From Weeksellaceae bacterium (lineage in GTDB: Bacteria; Bacteroidota; Bacteroidia; Flavobacteriales; Weeksellaceae), in the NCBI GenBank assembly GCA_949788275.1, contig OX460916.1, positions 3,162,001 through 3,226,000 of the forward strand: a stretch of 64,000 nt of DNA, in the 5' to 3' direction. The position numbers were made by a program, and so were the translations under genes. Shown here in pieces: positions 27,422-36,377 of this stretch. Below the pieces are notes generated by a model. That model did no database searches. It saw only the letters and a list, made by a program, of their open reading frames with translations, and was not told where the DNA came from. Position 1 is the stretch's first letter, and each line of letters begins with the position of its first letter.

Positions 27422-27887
27422 GTAGATGTAATTTTAGTCCGAAACGAAAGCCTTCCATCGATTTAAAATTTTTATTCTCGTTGAACTCAAATGCATAACC
27501 AGCGTTAAATTCTAACAATCCCAGTACCGCTATACCTGCTTTTGGACTAATCGTCCATGGTGATACTTCTGCGCGAATGCTGTAGAATGAGGCATTTAAA
27601 TTACTTGAATAGGGATCCATGCCATTGTTCTTGAAATTGAATAGGTACCCTATACCTGCTTCTGGAATGACACGAAGTCTATCTTGCATATAGCCCATAT
27701 TTGCATTTGCGCTAAAAGCAATAATCGAATGATTGTTTTGGACCAAGTATAATTCCGCACCTACATTACCCCAGCTTCCCTGCCAATTTTCGTATCCCGC
27801 ATTCAGGAGTATATAACTCGTCGATTTCGATTGAGCAAAGCCGATTGAACTCGTTAAGAGAAGTAAGCCTAACCATAAATTTCGCAT
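27405..27887 (-). CDS. Outer-membrane beta-barrel-like protein of unknown function
   Basis: 160 residues from the ATG at 27887. The frame extends to 27911, but TAATTTTG at 27909-27916 (minus strand) is a -7 promoter box and places transcription start after that. Signal peptide ending GFAQ. Alternating strands with Gly and aromatic residues (YILLNAGYENWQGSWGNVGAELYLV) suit a small eight-stranded barrel. The end is LPTQLF with a terminal Phe, as in outer-membrane proteins. No named family is recognised. Confidence 0.6.
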   Translation of the reverse strand: MRNLWLGLLLLTSSIGFAQSKSTSYILLNAGYENWQGSWGNVGAELYLVQNNHSIIAFSANANMGYMQDRLRVIPEAGIGYLFNFKNNGMDPYSSNLNASFYSIRAEVSPWTISPKAGIAVLGLLEFNAGYAFEFNENKNFKSMEGFRFGLKLHLPTQLF

Positions 27888-27908
27888 ACGTTTTTGTTTT
27901 ATTCTTGA

Positions 27909-27916
27909 CAAAATTA
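27909..27916 (-). promoter_or_regulatory. -7 promoter element for the small barrel protein
   Basis: TAATTTTG on the minus strand fits TAnnTTTG; it lies 22 bp before the chosen ATG. Confidence 0.5.
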
Positions 27917-27992
27917 CAAATAAAAAAATCGAGCGAGTGCATGAATCACCGGCCCGATTTTCAATATATAGATAAAATCGACTTTTTGTTAA

Positions 27993-29513
27993 TTAGTCCA
28001 TTGTAAACCCTTTGGTATACATTTGACCATAGAAATCAACGAAACTGATAGAGACACGTCCTTTGTAATTTTTAAGGACCTTATTGATGTCGTCTTCAGA
28101 GGTAATTTGTTTATCGTTAATTTTTAAGATAATAAAATCTTCACGAACACCAGCCTGAGCCAGTTTTCCTTGGGTTAAGTTTTTAACCATCACCCCGTGA
28201 TTGATACCAAAACTATCTTTTTGTTTCTCGGTTAAGGGTTCGAAATCGGCCCCAAGAAGTTCGGCAGCACTTAAATCGGCTTTACTTCTTGCTTTTGTAC
28301 TTCCTTTCGAATCTTTCAACGTCATCATATAGCTACGTTGTTTTCCATCGCGTAAAACTTTAACTTCAATTTTATCGCCTGGACGACGGCTACCAACAAT
28401 AAGTGATAGGGTAGAGAAGCTCGATATTTTTTTACCGTCGACTTCAATAATGATATCCCCTTCTTCAATTCCTGCATCAATGGCCGAACCTTTATCGACT
28501 AATTCAGTTACTAAAACGCCGTCTTGGGTTTTAATGTTCTTTTTGTATTCTTTGTTGTAAGCTTTTACTGCATCGGGTTCCGATAAATCGAATCCTTTAA
28601 CACCTAAGAATCCACGTTGTACTAAACCAAATGATTTAATATCCTCCACTACTTTTTTAACTAAGTTCGCTGGAACAGCAAATCCATACCCTGAATAGCT
28701 CCCAGTAGGTGAAGAAATAGCGGTATTAATTCCAATTAAATCACCATTGGCATTGACTAAGGCACCTCCCGAGTTACCAGGGTTAATGGCGGCATCTGTC
28801 TGAATAAAAGATTCAATAGGTGAGTTGGAGTTACGACCAAGAATATTAATGTTACGACCTTTTGCCGATACAATTCCTGCGGTTACCGTTGAGTTTAATC
28901 CAAATGGGTTTCCAACAGCCAATACCCAATCACCGACATTGATATTGTCTGAATCGATGAACTTAATAAAAGGTAAACCTTTGTCTTCGATTTTTAATAA
29001 AGCAATATCTGTACTTGGATCGGTTCCGACCAATTGAGCCGTATACGATTTTTTGTTATTTAAGGTGACCTCAATTTTAGAAGCGCCTTGAATTACGTGG
29101 TTATTGGTAACGATATACCCATCGTGAGACAAGATGACTCCAGAGCCCATTCCCGATGGTTGATTCGGTTCTTGTTCTTGTGGCTGTTGTCTTCCTCTGC
29201 TCGGATCGGGTTGCCCAAAGAAAAACTCAAAGGGATCCATCATTCGTTGTTGACTTCTATTTTGAGTGGAAAAGTTTTTAATACTAACCACGGTATTGAC
29301 TGTCTTTTGAGATGCCTGCACAAAATTAGGGGCATCATAACCGTAATTTCCTTTGTAATCGACCAATTGAAAATCGCCATTTTGCTGATTCGATTGGGCA
29401 TTGGAGGTTAAGGGATGTCCAATTACATTCGATTGATCCAATAAATAGAATCCACCTAATGTGGTCATCGAGCTCACTAATCCAACCAATAAGTAATTTG
29501 TGTATTTTTTCAT
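27993..29513 (-). CDS. degP: HtrA/DegP-type periplasmic serine protease
   Basis: 506 residues from the ATG at 29513; the open frame reaches 29567, but a -7 promoter box sits there and the family start is MKKYTNYLL. An N-terminal signal/anchor (residues 5-25) is followed by a trypsin-like domain with the complete triad His139 (TNNHVIQG), Asp169 (STDIALLK) and Ser248 (NPGNSGGAL). Two PDZ domains follow (about 300-395 and 425-505). It degrades or refolds damaged envelope proteins. It is transcribed divergently from dapF and stands alone. Confidence 0.94.
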   Translation of the reverse strand: MKKYTNYLLVGLVSSMTTLGGFYLLDQSNVIGHPLTSNAQSNQQNGDFQLVDYKGNYGYDAPNFVQASQKTVNTVVSIKNFSTQNRSQQRMMDPFEFFFGQPDPSRGRQQPQEQEPNQPSGMGSGVILSHDGYIVTNNHVIQGASKIEVTLNNKKSYTAQLVGTDPSTDIALLKIEDKGLPFIKFIDSDNINVGDWVLAVGNPFGLNSTVTAGIVSAKGRNINILGRNSNSPIESFIQTDAAINPGNSGGALVNANGDLIGINTAISSPTGSYSGYGFAVPANLVKKVVEDIKSFGLVQRGFLGVKGFDLSEPDAVKAYNKEYKKNIKTQDGVLVTELVDKGSAIDAGIEEGDIIIEVDGKKISSFSTLSLIVGSRRPGDKIEVKVLRDGKQRSYMMTLKDSKGSTKARSKADLSAAELLGADFEPLTEKQKDSFGINHGVMVKNLTQGKLAQAGVREDFIILKINDKQITSEDDINKVLKNYKGRVSISFVDFYGQMYTKGFTMD

Positions 29514-29552
29514 TTTATATGTTATAAGAATTAGTTTCTGTTTTGTCTTATT

Positions 29553-29584
29553 CAAATTTAAGACCAATTTTTTAACATATCCAA
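29553..29584 (-). promoter_or_regulatory. Promoter of degP
   Basis: On the minus strand TAAATTTG (29553-29560) is preceded by 20 nt and TTGG (29581-29584), close to the -33/-7 consensus. Confidence 0.6.
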
Positions 29585-29680
29585 CGGGTTTAACGCCATT
29601 TTAACATAAGAATCAAAATACATGGCGATTCGTTAATGGTAACAGAAAAAGTCTTTATTTTGTAGAATAATTTAACAGTA

Positions 29681-30457
29681 TTGAAACTACAATTTTTTAA
29701 ATATCAGGGTGCGGGAAACGATTTTGTCATGATCGATAACCGTCTAAGTGGGCTAAATTTGTCAACAAAGCAGATCGAACGGCTTTGCGACCGCCATTTT
29801 GGCGTAGGTGCCGATGGTTTAATTCTGCTGGAAAAAGATCCTCAAACCGATTTTAGAATGGTTTATTACAACTCAGACGGAAGGGAGAGTACCATGTGTG
29901 GAAACGGTGGTCGTTGTATTGCCCAGTTCGCTTTCGATTTGGAGGCCGCACCGGCTCAAATGACTTTCTTAGCCGTTGATGGGGTACACCAAGCGATTGT
30001 ACAGCAAGAGCAGGTGCAATTGCAAATGATTGATGTTCATCAGATCACCCTAGAAACGAATTATACATTTATGAATACAGGTTCGCCCCATCATGTGGTA
30101 TTTGTTAATGATGTAAAGGGCATTGATGTTTTCAATGAAGGCAAACAAATTCGGTATGGAGCTCCTTATTTTGATGAAGGGACGAATGTGAATTTTGTTG
30201 AAGTAATGGGTGAAAATCATTTGTCGATTCGGACCTATGAAAGGGGCGTAGAAGATGAGACTTTAGCGTGTGGAACAGGAATAACGGCAGCGGCTATTGC
30301 TGCTTATTCTAGAGGTTTAGTCCATAATAATCTGATAAAGGTTGATGCATTGGGTGGAAAATTATCTGTTTCATTTGATGAAAAAAATAATACCTTTGAA
30401 CAAGTTTGGCTAAATGGGCCAGCCCGTCAAGTTTTTGAAGGTGTAATAGAAATCTGA
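29681..30457 (+). CDS. dapF: Diaminopimelate epimerase
   Basis: 258 residues. It converts LL- to meso-diaminopimelate for lysine and peptidoglycan synthesis in the cytoplasm. FFKYQGAGNDFVMIDNR is the family start, and the two catalytic cysteines are Cys73 (MCGNGGRC) and Cys197 (LACGTGITAAA). The start is TTG: an in-frame stop lies at 29663-29665 and no ATG precedes the conserved N-terminus. mltG follows after 3 bp, so the two cell-wall genes form an operon. Confidence 0.97.
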   Translation: MKLQFFKYQGAGNDFVMIDNRLSGLNLSTKQIERLCDRHFGVGADGLILLEKDPQTDFRMVYYNSDGRESTMCGNGGRCIAQFAFDLEAAPAQMTFLAVDGVHQAIVQQEQVQLQMIDVHQITLETNYTFMNTGSPHHVVFVNDVKGIDVFNEGKQIRYGAPYFDEGTNVNFVEVMGENHLSIRTYERGVEDETLACGTGITAAAIAAYSRGLVHNNLIKVDALGGKLSVSFDEKNNTFEQVWLNGPARQVFEGVIEI

Positions 30458-30460
30458 TAT

Positions 30461-31477
30461 ATGAAAAAGACAATCGTCCTAATGATGATGGCAATTTTTA
30501 CGTTAACAAGTTGTCATTTTATGGAAGGATTTAAAGGCAATGCGATTAAAGATGGCTTCGTTTATATCCCACGCGGCTCATCATTTGATCAAGTGATGGA
30601 TTCTTTAGCTCCGTTTTTAAAAGATGTAAATCAATTTAGAAGTTATGCGGAAGAAGCCGACTATCCAACGACCATTAAATCGGGAAAATATAAAATAAAT
30701 TCAGATGATTCTAACGGGGCTATTATCGATCGTTTGCAAGGTGGTGAAGAAGTAGAAACCAAATTGACGATTAAGAATCACCCAACGTTATATCATTTAG
30801 CCGGTGCAGTCTCAAAGCAAATCGATGCAGATTCAACGCAATTGATAAAAGCGGTGATGGATTGGGCCCATGAAAAAGATTCAACGCTGAATGAGGAAAC
30901 GGTGAAACAGTTCTTTATTCCCGAAACTTATTTCGTTTATTGGTCAATTACGCCAGAGAAATTTATGCAACGCATGGATAAGGAGTATAACAAGGTTTGG
31001 ACTGATGCGCGTAAGCAAAAGGCAGCAGACTTAGGATTTACCCCTTTAGAAGTCGTTACATTAGCGTCAATTGTTCAATTAGAGTCGTCAGACAACAAAG
31101 AAGAGCAACAAATGGTCGCCAAAGCTTATATGAATCGTTTAGAGAAAGATATGCGCTTAGAAGCCGATCCAACCTCTATTTATGCGTATAAACTTGAAAA
31201 CGGCTTCGATCAGAACGTTCAAAGGGTGTATAAAAAATGGACATTTTCTTCCAATGCTTATAATACCTACCGAAACAAAGGTTTACCACCTGCTCCAATT
31301 TGCTTGCCTAATTTAGGAGCGGTCGATGCGGTGTTATCGCCAGCGTCCCATGATTATATTTATTTTTGTGCCGACCCCGATCGCCCAGGCTTTCATAGTT
31401 TTACCAACAACTACAGCGAACACTTACAGAATGCGGCGAAATACCGTGCTTGGGTAAAAGCCAATAATATTCGTTAG
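30461..31477 (+). CDS. mltG: Endolytic murein transglycosylase MltG, lipobox-bearing
   Basis: 338 residues. MltG cuts nascent glycan strands at the outer face of the inner membrane. The YceG-like domain shows FFIPETYFVYW, the catalytic Glu208 in ASIVQLESSD, RLEADPTSIYAY and AYNTYRNKGLPPAPICLP. The N-terminus is unusual: MKKTIVLMMMAIFTLTSC ends in a lipobox (LTSC, Cys18) where most MltG proteins have a plain membrane anchor, so this one may be a lipoprotein. It begins 3 bp after dapF and has its own terminator. Confidence 0.93.
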   Translation: MKKTIVLMMMAIFTLTSCHFMEGFKGNAIKDGFVYIPRGSSFDQVMDSLAPFLKDVNQFRSYAEEADYPTTIKSGKYKINSDDSNGAIIDRLQGGEEVETKLTIKNHPTLYHLAGAVSKQIDADSTQLIKAVMDWAHEKDSTLNEETVKQFFIPETYFVYWSITPEKFMQRMDKEYNKVWTDARKQKAADLGFTPLEVVTLASIVQLESSDNKEEQQMVAKAYMNRLEKDMRLEADPTSIYAYKLENGFDQNVQRVYKKWTFSSNAYNTYRNKGLPPAPICLPNLGAVDAVLSPASHDYIYFCADPDRPGFHSFTNNYSEHLQNAAKYRAWVKANNIR

Positions 31478-31509
31478 AAATTAGTGATAAACAATATACA
31501 TCATAAAAG

Positions 31510-31540
31510 AAAAATCCGCCTCGAGCGGATTTCTTTTTTA
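31510..31540 (+). terminator. Terminator of dapF-mltG
   Basis: AAATCCGC/GCGGATTT stem (31512-31519 with 31525-31532), CTCGA loop, then T-rich tail TTTCTTTTTT. Confidence 0.9.
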
Positions 31541-31601
31541 TAGGTCAAGTCTATTCTTAAGTTGAATGCGTTAATGGTTCTTACTTGGGACCCTTCTAAA
31601 T

Positions 31602-31640
31602 ATAAAATGGAGTTATTCGGTACCGAATAACTCCATAAAA
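31602..31640 (-). terminator. Perfect 30-nt palindrome, likely terminator of the outer-membrane protein gene
   Basis: Positions 31607-31636 are self-complementary without a spacer (15 bp arms meeting at GGTACC). On the minus strand TTTTATATTT follows. It lies 22 bp past the stop of the gene at 31658. Confidence 0.7.
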
Positions 31641-31657
31641 TGCCATCATCAATCGCT

Positions 31658-34366
31658 TTAGAATTTGTAACGGAGGTTAACTAAGAAGTAACGTCCTAAT
31701 ACATCGGTGGTGGTGGTCTGAATGTAATTAAACTGGGTATTGGCCGAGTTATTTACAATGACGTTGTTTCCGAATATATTCCCAGCGACAAAAGTGATAT
31801 AGGTCTTCTTAAACATCTTATAGCGAATCGAAGCATTTAATTCTTTTGCTTCATTGATTTTCTCTTTGTCACGATATTGTAAACGGTAAGAGATATCGGT
31901 TTGAAACAAGAAGTTATCGTTAATCGACCAAGCTAATTCTCCAAAAGGGCGCCAGTTTTCGAATTTCACACTCGTTTCGGCATCATAGGATGAAAGCGAG
32001 GTGTTTAACCCTGCTTTTAGTTCCAACTTCTTGCGCAGTGTAAACGTATTGGTTAATGTGTAGTTTTGACTTACCGATGTGTTGTTAACCGAATTGGTTT
32101 CCGTGACACCCGTATTATTTTTCCGTTGTATATACGTATGGAAGTCGGAATACGAAATATTTGCATTTAAACGAACGTTGTACCAACGTACAAAACGTTT
32201 ACTAATGTACCAGTTGGTTGAATATGATTTTTCATTAAAATCGGAATTCAATAACGAACTTTTTTGGGCTACGCCAAATTCGGTTAGTTCAGCTAATGAA
32301 CTTGTTTGAATATTCTTTTCGCGTAAGTTGTAATTTATCGATCCAAAAATACTTAGAAAAGAGAACGAATTAAAATGGTTAAAATTTAAAGAGGCATTAT
32401 GGGTAAGCGCCTGTTGTAAATTACTGTTTCCTTCGAAAATTGAAAAATAGTTTTGCAAGACTGTCGTTGCTGATAAATCGCGTGCATTGGGGTAAGCATA
32501 ACTCTGGTTATAACTCGTCGAAATACTGGTTGCATTATTAAAATTGTATTTAATATTGGCATGGGGCAACAAGCGTGTCTCACTATTTTTGACCGATGTA
32601 CGGTCGTAAAAGTTAGCTGTTTCACTAAAGTAGTGAAGCCCTGTACCTGCATCGATTTGTAATCCGCCAATTTTCTTGGTTAAGTTCACATCGGCAAAGG
32701 TTTCGTTGTAGTCGAAATCAGTTTTGGTCACCGAATTTCCTAAATCGATTAATCGATCATAATTACGGATGTTATTTCCAAAATCTTGAAAGCTAAAGTT
32801 GGTCCCTGCTTTTAATTTTACATTAAAGGTATTGGTCACTAAATGATTGTAAACCGAATACAGCTGTAGGGTATTAATGGTGTATTTCTGATTTTGGGTT
32901 AAGTTATAAACCCCGTTTTGTTCAGTTAAATTTCCGAATATAGAAAACGGATTCACGGTAGAATTTAACGTTAAATCGGGCGTTTCCTCCTGATATTGGT
33001 GGCGGATATAAAACCCAATATTATTGTTTTTTCCTATTCTTCGTATGTACGAAATGTTTTGAGCCAAGTTGTAGTTTTTACGATTGGTAAAGTTCTCGCG
33101 CACACTGGTCGCTTCATTATCCGATTTATAGGTATTAATCAACTGCTCGTCATCATTCCCTAAATAATTAAGGTTTAGACGGTATTTTACTTGGGCATTG
33201 GCTGTAGGCGAATAATCGATTCGTAAGCGAGCCATTCCGGATAAGATATTGTTTTTATTTCGTTGCTCTTCCAAGGTTGAGTACGGATTTTCTTCCGCAT
33301 TGTAAAATCGCTCAACTTTCGAATTATAGCGCAGATTGTTGGTGTTTAATAAACCAAAACCCGAAATCATCATTTTTTTACTCGGTTCGTATCCAAAGTG
33401 AGCTGCCCCATTAAAGGTATTCATCTCTGCTGTATTGGTATTGCCCATAAAGCCTAAACTCGATATTCCATTTCGCAGCGAAAACGAACTTCCTTCAGCA
33501 GTAAATTCAGACATTCCACCAAAAAAACTAAAGTAATCATCTCGATCAAAGACTTCTTTCCCATAGGTATTAAAATCGGCGATTAACGTTGCGTCTGTTT
33601 TCTCGCTAAAGAAAAAGGTCTTCGACTGTAAATCGCTATGTTCTTGAGCATCTCCACCCATAGTGACATTTCCAAAAGCCAATTGCTTCATATCTTCTTT
33701 TAACTCGATGTTTAAAGAAGCTTGTTCATCTTCTTGCAGGGAAGAAGAAAAAGGGTTCGATTTAAATTTGGTGTTTAATTGAATCTTCGAGACCGCATCT
33801 GAGGGAAGGTTTTTGTTTAGCAATTTGGTGTTACCGCCCAATACTTCGCGTCCCCCTACGGTAATGTTCTTAATTTCTTTCCCTTTGTGGTATACTTTTC
33901 CATTTTCTACCTCAATTCCTGGTAATTTTTTAAGAATATCCTCCAAGACCTCTTCATTTCCTACCTTAAAAGAATCGGCGTCGTATTCAATGGTGTCCCC
34001 CTTAACTTTTATAGCTTGTTGGGCTTTAATAATGGTTTCTTGTAAAGAAATGGTTTCTCCTTTTAGTAGGCGAATGCGTTCGGTTTTGGTTTTATCCAAT
34101 TCAAATTTTTTCACGAAAAGTTGAAAACCTGGCTGATCAATTTCTATTTCATAGGTTTCATTACAGGGCAATGAAATTTCAAATTCCCCTTGGTTGTTGG
34201 TAAAGACAAAACCCTTTCCCTGGTTGTTTTTATCAAAAGCAGATACCGAAGCATCGGTTACAGCAATACCGTTTTCGTCTTGCACAATTCCTTTCAGTTT
34301 ACAATCTTGGGCAAGGGCCATTGGGCCAAAACAGATTAAACAGATAAAGTAGAGTAAATTTTTCAT
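31658..34366 (-). CDS. Outer membrane beta-barrel protein, TonB-dependent-receptor-like
   Basis: 902 residues. Signal peptide ending ALAQ, then a carboxypeptidase-regulatory-like beta domain (residues ~22-105, GIVQDENGIAVTDASVSA), a plug-like domain (~110-220, EEVLEDILKKLPGIEVENG) and a large C-terminal barrel rich in aromatic and Asn residues ending FLVNLRYKF. A canonical N-terminal TonB box is not evident. This architecture is frequent in Bacteroidota for import or surface assembly. It is expressed with the GLPGLI gene 39 bp upstream, a common partner. The substrate is unknown. Confidence 0.85.
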   Translation of the reverse strand: MKNLLYFICLICFGPMALAQDCKLKGIVQDENGIAVTDASVSAFDKNNQGKGFVFTNNQGEFEISLPCNETYEIEIDQPGFQLFVKKFELDKTKTERIRLLKGETISLQETIIKAQQAIKVKGDTIEYDADSFKVGNEEVLEDILKKLPGIEVENGKVYHKGKEIKNITVGGREVLGGNTKLLNKNLPSDAVSKIQLNTKFKSNPFSSSLQEDEQASLNIELKEDMKQLAFGNVTMGGDAQEHSDLQSKTFFFSEKTDATLIADFNTYGKEVFDRDDYFSFFGGMSEFTAEGSSFSLRNGISSLGFMGNTNTAEMNTFNGAAHFGYEPSKKMMISGFGLLNTNNLRYNSKVERFYNAEENPYSTLEEQRNKNNILSGMARLRIDYSPTANAQVKYRLNLNYLGNDDEQLINTYKSDNEATSVRENFTNRKNYNLAQNISYIRRIGKNNNIGFYIRHQYQEETPDLTLNSTVNPFSIFGNLTEQNGVYNLTQNQKYTINTLQLYSVYNHLVTNTFNVKLKAGTNFSFQDFGNNIRNYDRLIDLGNSVTKTDFDYNETFADVNLTKKIGGLQIDAGTGLHYFSETANFYDRTSVKNSETRLLPHANIKYNFNNATSISTSYNQSYAYPNARDLSATTVLQNYFSIFEGNSNLQQALTHNASLNFNHFNSFSFLSIFGSINYNLREKNIQTSSLAELTEFGVAQKSSLLNSDFNEKSYSTNWYISKRFVRWYNVRLNANISYSDFHTYIQRKNNTGVTETNSVNNTSVSQNYTLTNTFTLRKKLELKAGLNTSLSSYDAETSVKFENWRPFGELAWSINDNFLFQTDISYRLQYRDKEKINEAKELNASIRYKMFKKTYITFVAGNIFGNNVIVNNSANTQFNYIQTTTTDVLGRYFLVNLRYKF

Positions 34367-34405
34367 GTAAATTGAATTGGTTAAATATTTTATTCTGTAG
34401 CAGTA

Positions 34406-35170
34406 TTATTTATTGTCGACACCGCCACTAGTCATTTCTTTCATTTTATTTTGTAGGGCGATCATATCGTCCATAAATTCTTTGTTGGTAACGACTTGCC
34501 CTTTCGTTGGTAACGAAATTTTTAATTCTTTCTCTAATACGTTCAAGCTTTTAAGGGTATAAATGGTTTTAAATCCGCCTGTTTCCATTTCAGCTTTTAC
34601 AATTAAACCAGGTAAACCCGATAAGTAGTTAGGACCATCTTTATAAGGTAACGATGGCGCATACCAGGCTGTTACATGTATAGAGTCCATCATAACCCCT
34701 TCGGCTTTGTTGGCACTGTAACCAGCAATGTCCATTTTTTCACGGGTCATTTTCCATTTAAAATCGGGAATTTCATCTTTAATCAAGTATTTTTTACCTG
34801 CATCCACTTCTTTGTAAAAGGTAGCAGTGCTATAATCCTTATACATGGGGTATTTTTCCATGGCTGTCATTTGTTGTATAATTATACCAGCTGCATCTTG
34901 CGAATTATTTAACTTTTGTTCCATGGTAAAACTGGACATTTTACCATTGCTTTCAAGAAAATAATTCATAAAAATGCCTTTGGCTATCTCTGCTTTCAAA
35001 GGAGCAGCAACGGATGAACGCCATTGTTCGGGTATGTTTTTTATAATTTGATCGTAGTCTAAAATAATTTCAGCGACATAATCGGCTTTAATGTTTTGTT
35101 TTGCAGGTTGTGCAAAAGCCGTGATGCTTGTTAGAATGCCTAATCCAAAGGCGAATATTGTTTTTTTCAT
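34406..35170 (-). CDS. GLPGLI family protein
   Basis: 254 residues. Signal peptide ending AFAQ. The family name motif is visible as YLSGLPGLIVKAEM at about residue 185, followed by TIYTLKSL. The GLPGLI family is of unknown function, exported, restricted to Bacteroidota and often encoded beside TonB-like outer-membrane proteins, as here. The Met/Lys/Asp-rich end (MIALQNKMKEMTSGGVDNK) may be disordered. It lies 39 bp after pncA on the same strand. Confidence 0.9.
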   Translation of the reverse strand: MKKTIFAFGLGILTSITAFAQPAKQNIKADYVAEIILDYDQIIKNIPEQWRSSVAAPLKAEIAKGIFMNYFLESNGKMSSFTMEQKLNNSQDAAGIIIQQMTAMEKYPMYKDYSTATFYKEVDAGKKYLIKDEIPDFKWKMTREKMDIAGYSANKAEGVMMDSIHVTAWYAPSLPYKDGPNYLSGLPGLIVKAEMETGGFKTIYTLKSLNVLEKELKISLPTKGQVVTNKEFMDDMIALQNKMKEMTSGGVDNK

Positions 35171-35209
35171 AATACTCTTTTTAGCATTAGTATGCTTTTT
35201 TACAAAACG

Positions 35210-35812
35210 TTACAAAATATAGGTCGATATTTTACCTCCCTTATCCTCAAATGCCGCTTTTAACTCCTCAAATACTTCGGGATTAATCGCTTTTGTAGAC
35301 CCTTCTAATATATGGGTCGGATAACCCAACGATAAAGCATCCATGGCTGTATAATAAACGCAAAAATCAGCTGCTAAACCGCATACATAAACACTGGTAA
35401 CTAAGTGATCTTTAAGATACCCATCTAAGCCAGTGGCCTTTTTACGTTGATTGTCGAAAAAAGCACTGTAGGAATCGATTTCTGTGTTTGTTCCTTTACG
35501 GATTATAGCCTCAATGCGTTCTTGCTTTAAATCTTTATGCAAAGCAGCACCAAAAGTACCTTGTACACAATGGTCTGACCAAAGGGTTTGCGGAGTACCT
35601 TTCCAATCAATCACATCAAAAGGTTTTTTTCCTTCGTGCTGAGAGGCAAAACTCTTATGTTTTGCTGGATGCCAATCTTGTGTAGCCACAATTAATTCAA
35701 ATTTCTCTTGCAATTGATTAATGCGCTCAATCAATTCATTTCCGTGTTCTACGGCTAATGCACCACCTTCTAAGAAGTCGTTTTGCATGTCAACAATAAT
35801 TAATGCTTTCAT
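35210..35812 (-). CDS. pncA: Nicotinamidase (bifunctional nicotinamidase/pyrazinamidase)
   Basis: 200 residues. It hydrolyses nicotinamide to nicotinate for NAD salvage. Catalytic triad Asp8 (IIVDMQNDFLEGG), Lys106 (IIRKGT) and Cys151 (GLAADFCVYYTA). The metal site includes Asp46 and His48 in TQDWHP and the following HKSF histidine. The length is standard. It heads a same-strand run with the GLPGLI and barrel genes, but nothing links them in function. Confidence 0.95.
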   Translation of the reverse strand: MKALIIVDMQNDFLEGGALAVEHGNELIERINQLQEKFELIVATQDWHPAKHKSFASQHEGKKPFDVIDWKGTPQTLWSDHCVQGTFGAALHKDLKQERIEAIIRKGTNTEIDSYSAFFDNQRKKATGLDGYLKDHLVTSVYVCGLAADFCVYYTAMDALSLGYPTHILEGSTKAINPEVFEELKAAFEDKGGKISTYIL

Positions 35813-35998
35813 ATTTTTTTTGAAATAAGATATGCAAAATAAAGCCCAATCTAAAAGAATAAATATTTTTTATTCACTAGCTCTACAAATGTAGAAATAA
35901 ATTTATATTTTCCAACTCTTTTTTTATGATGCAACAAAAATTGTCATTAAAAACCCCTAGAATAGCGAATAGACTCGTTGTCGGTTCGTTTATTGTAT

Positions 35999-36108
35999 GG
36001 GCGCCTCCCTACGGGCCAGGCTATACGCTATATCTTTGCCCAATGAAGAACATAAATTAAATCAACTTCATAATATTGGGCAAAGGATGCCGCTCCTATC
36101 CTTGGCGC
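35999..36108 (+). repeat. Dispersed structured repeat, copy D
   Basis: Starts GGGCGCC. Small hairpin CCC(TAC)GGG, core GGCTATACGCTATATC, long hairpin stem CTTTGCCCAAT/ATTGGGCAAAG extended by ATGAAG/CTTCAT, hairpin GGAT/ATCC, closing TTGGCGC, which pairs with the start as GCGCC/GGCGC. A short inverted remnant of the core (AATAGCGAATAG, 35961-35972) lies just before it. Confidence 0.82.
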
Positions 36109-36219
36109 AATAAGTGTTGTAATTTTGAAACGAAGGCTTTGAAAGAGCAGGGTGTATTTTTAAAACAAAGTAATTAATTCCATAAAAACCCTTGTTACCA
36201 ATTTCTATAAATAGGAATT

Positions 36220-36330
36220 GCAGCAACGATAGAAGCGGAAATCTTTTGCAGTTCTCCCCTTCTCCCTATTTATAGAAATGTTGAACTGCAAAAATTGGGA
36301 GCGGATAGCGTGACCCGTAGGGGGCTGCCC
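36220..36330 (-). repeat. Dispersed structured repeat, copy C
   Basis: On the minus strand it starts GGGCAGC. Small hairpin CCC(TAC)GGG, a diverged core GCTATCCGCTCCC, long hairpin stem TTTTGCAGTTC/GAACTGCAAAA, GAT/ATC hairpin, closing GTTGCTGC, which pairs with the start as GCAGC/GCTGC. It faces copy D 111 bp away. A 15-bp sequence just outside (36201-36215) is repeated in inverted form inside its long-hairpin loop (36265-36279). The 35813-36377 gap holds these two elements and a terminator; no gene is seen. Confidence 0.75.
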
Positions 36331-36340
36331 AAGAAGGAAT

Positions 36341-36366
36341 AAAAAAACCACTCAACAGAGTGGTTT
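36341..36366 (-). terminator. Terminator of the panB-rluA-acyltransferase-GT2 operon
   Basis: On the minus strand AAACCACT/AGTGGTTT (36359-36366 with 36345-36352), 6-nt loop, and seven T; 12 bp past the GT2 stop. Confidence 0.9.
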
Positions 36367-36377
36367 GCAATTGTAAA

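Noticed and set aside
31079-31090. Inactive MltG, because the first acidic residue of the E. coli IVEKET motif is Gln here
   Set aside because: The glutamate comparable to the lytic-transglycosylase ES motif is the second one, present as Glu208 in QLES, so the active site looks intact.
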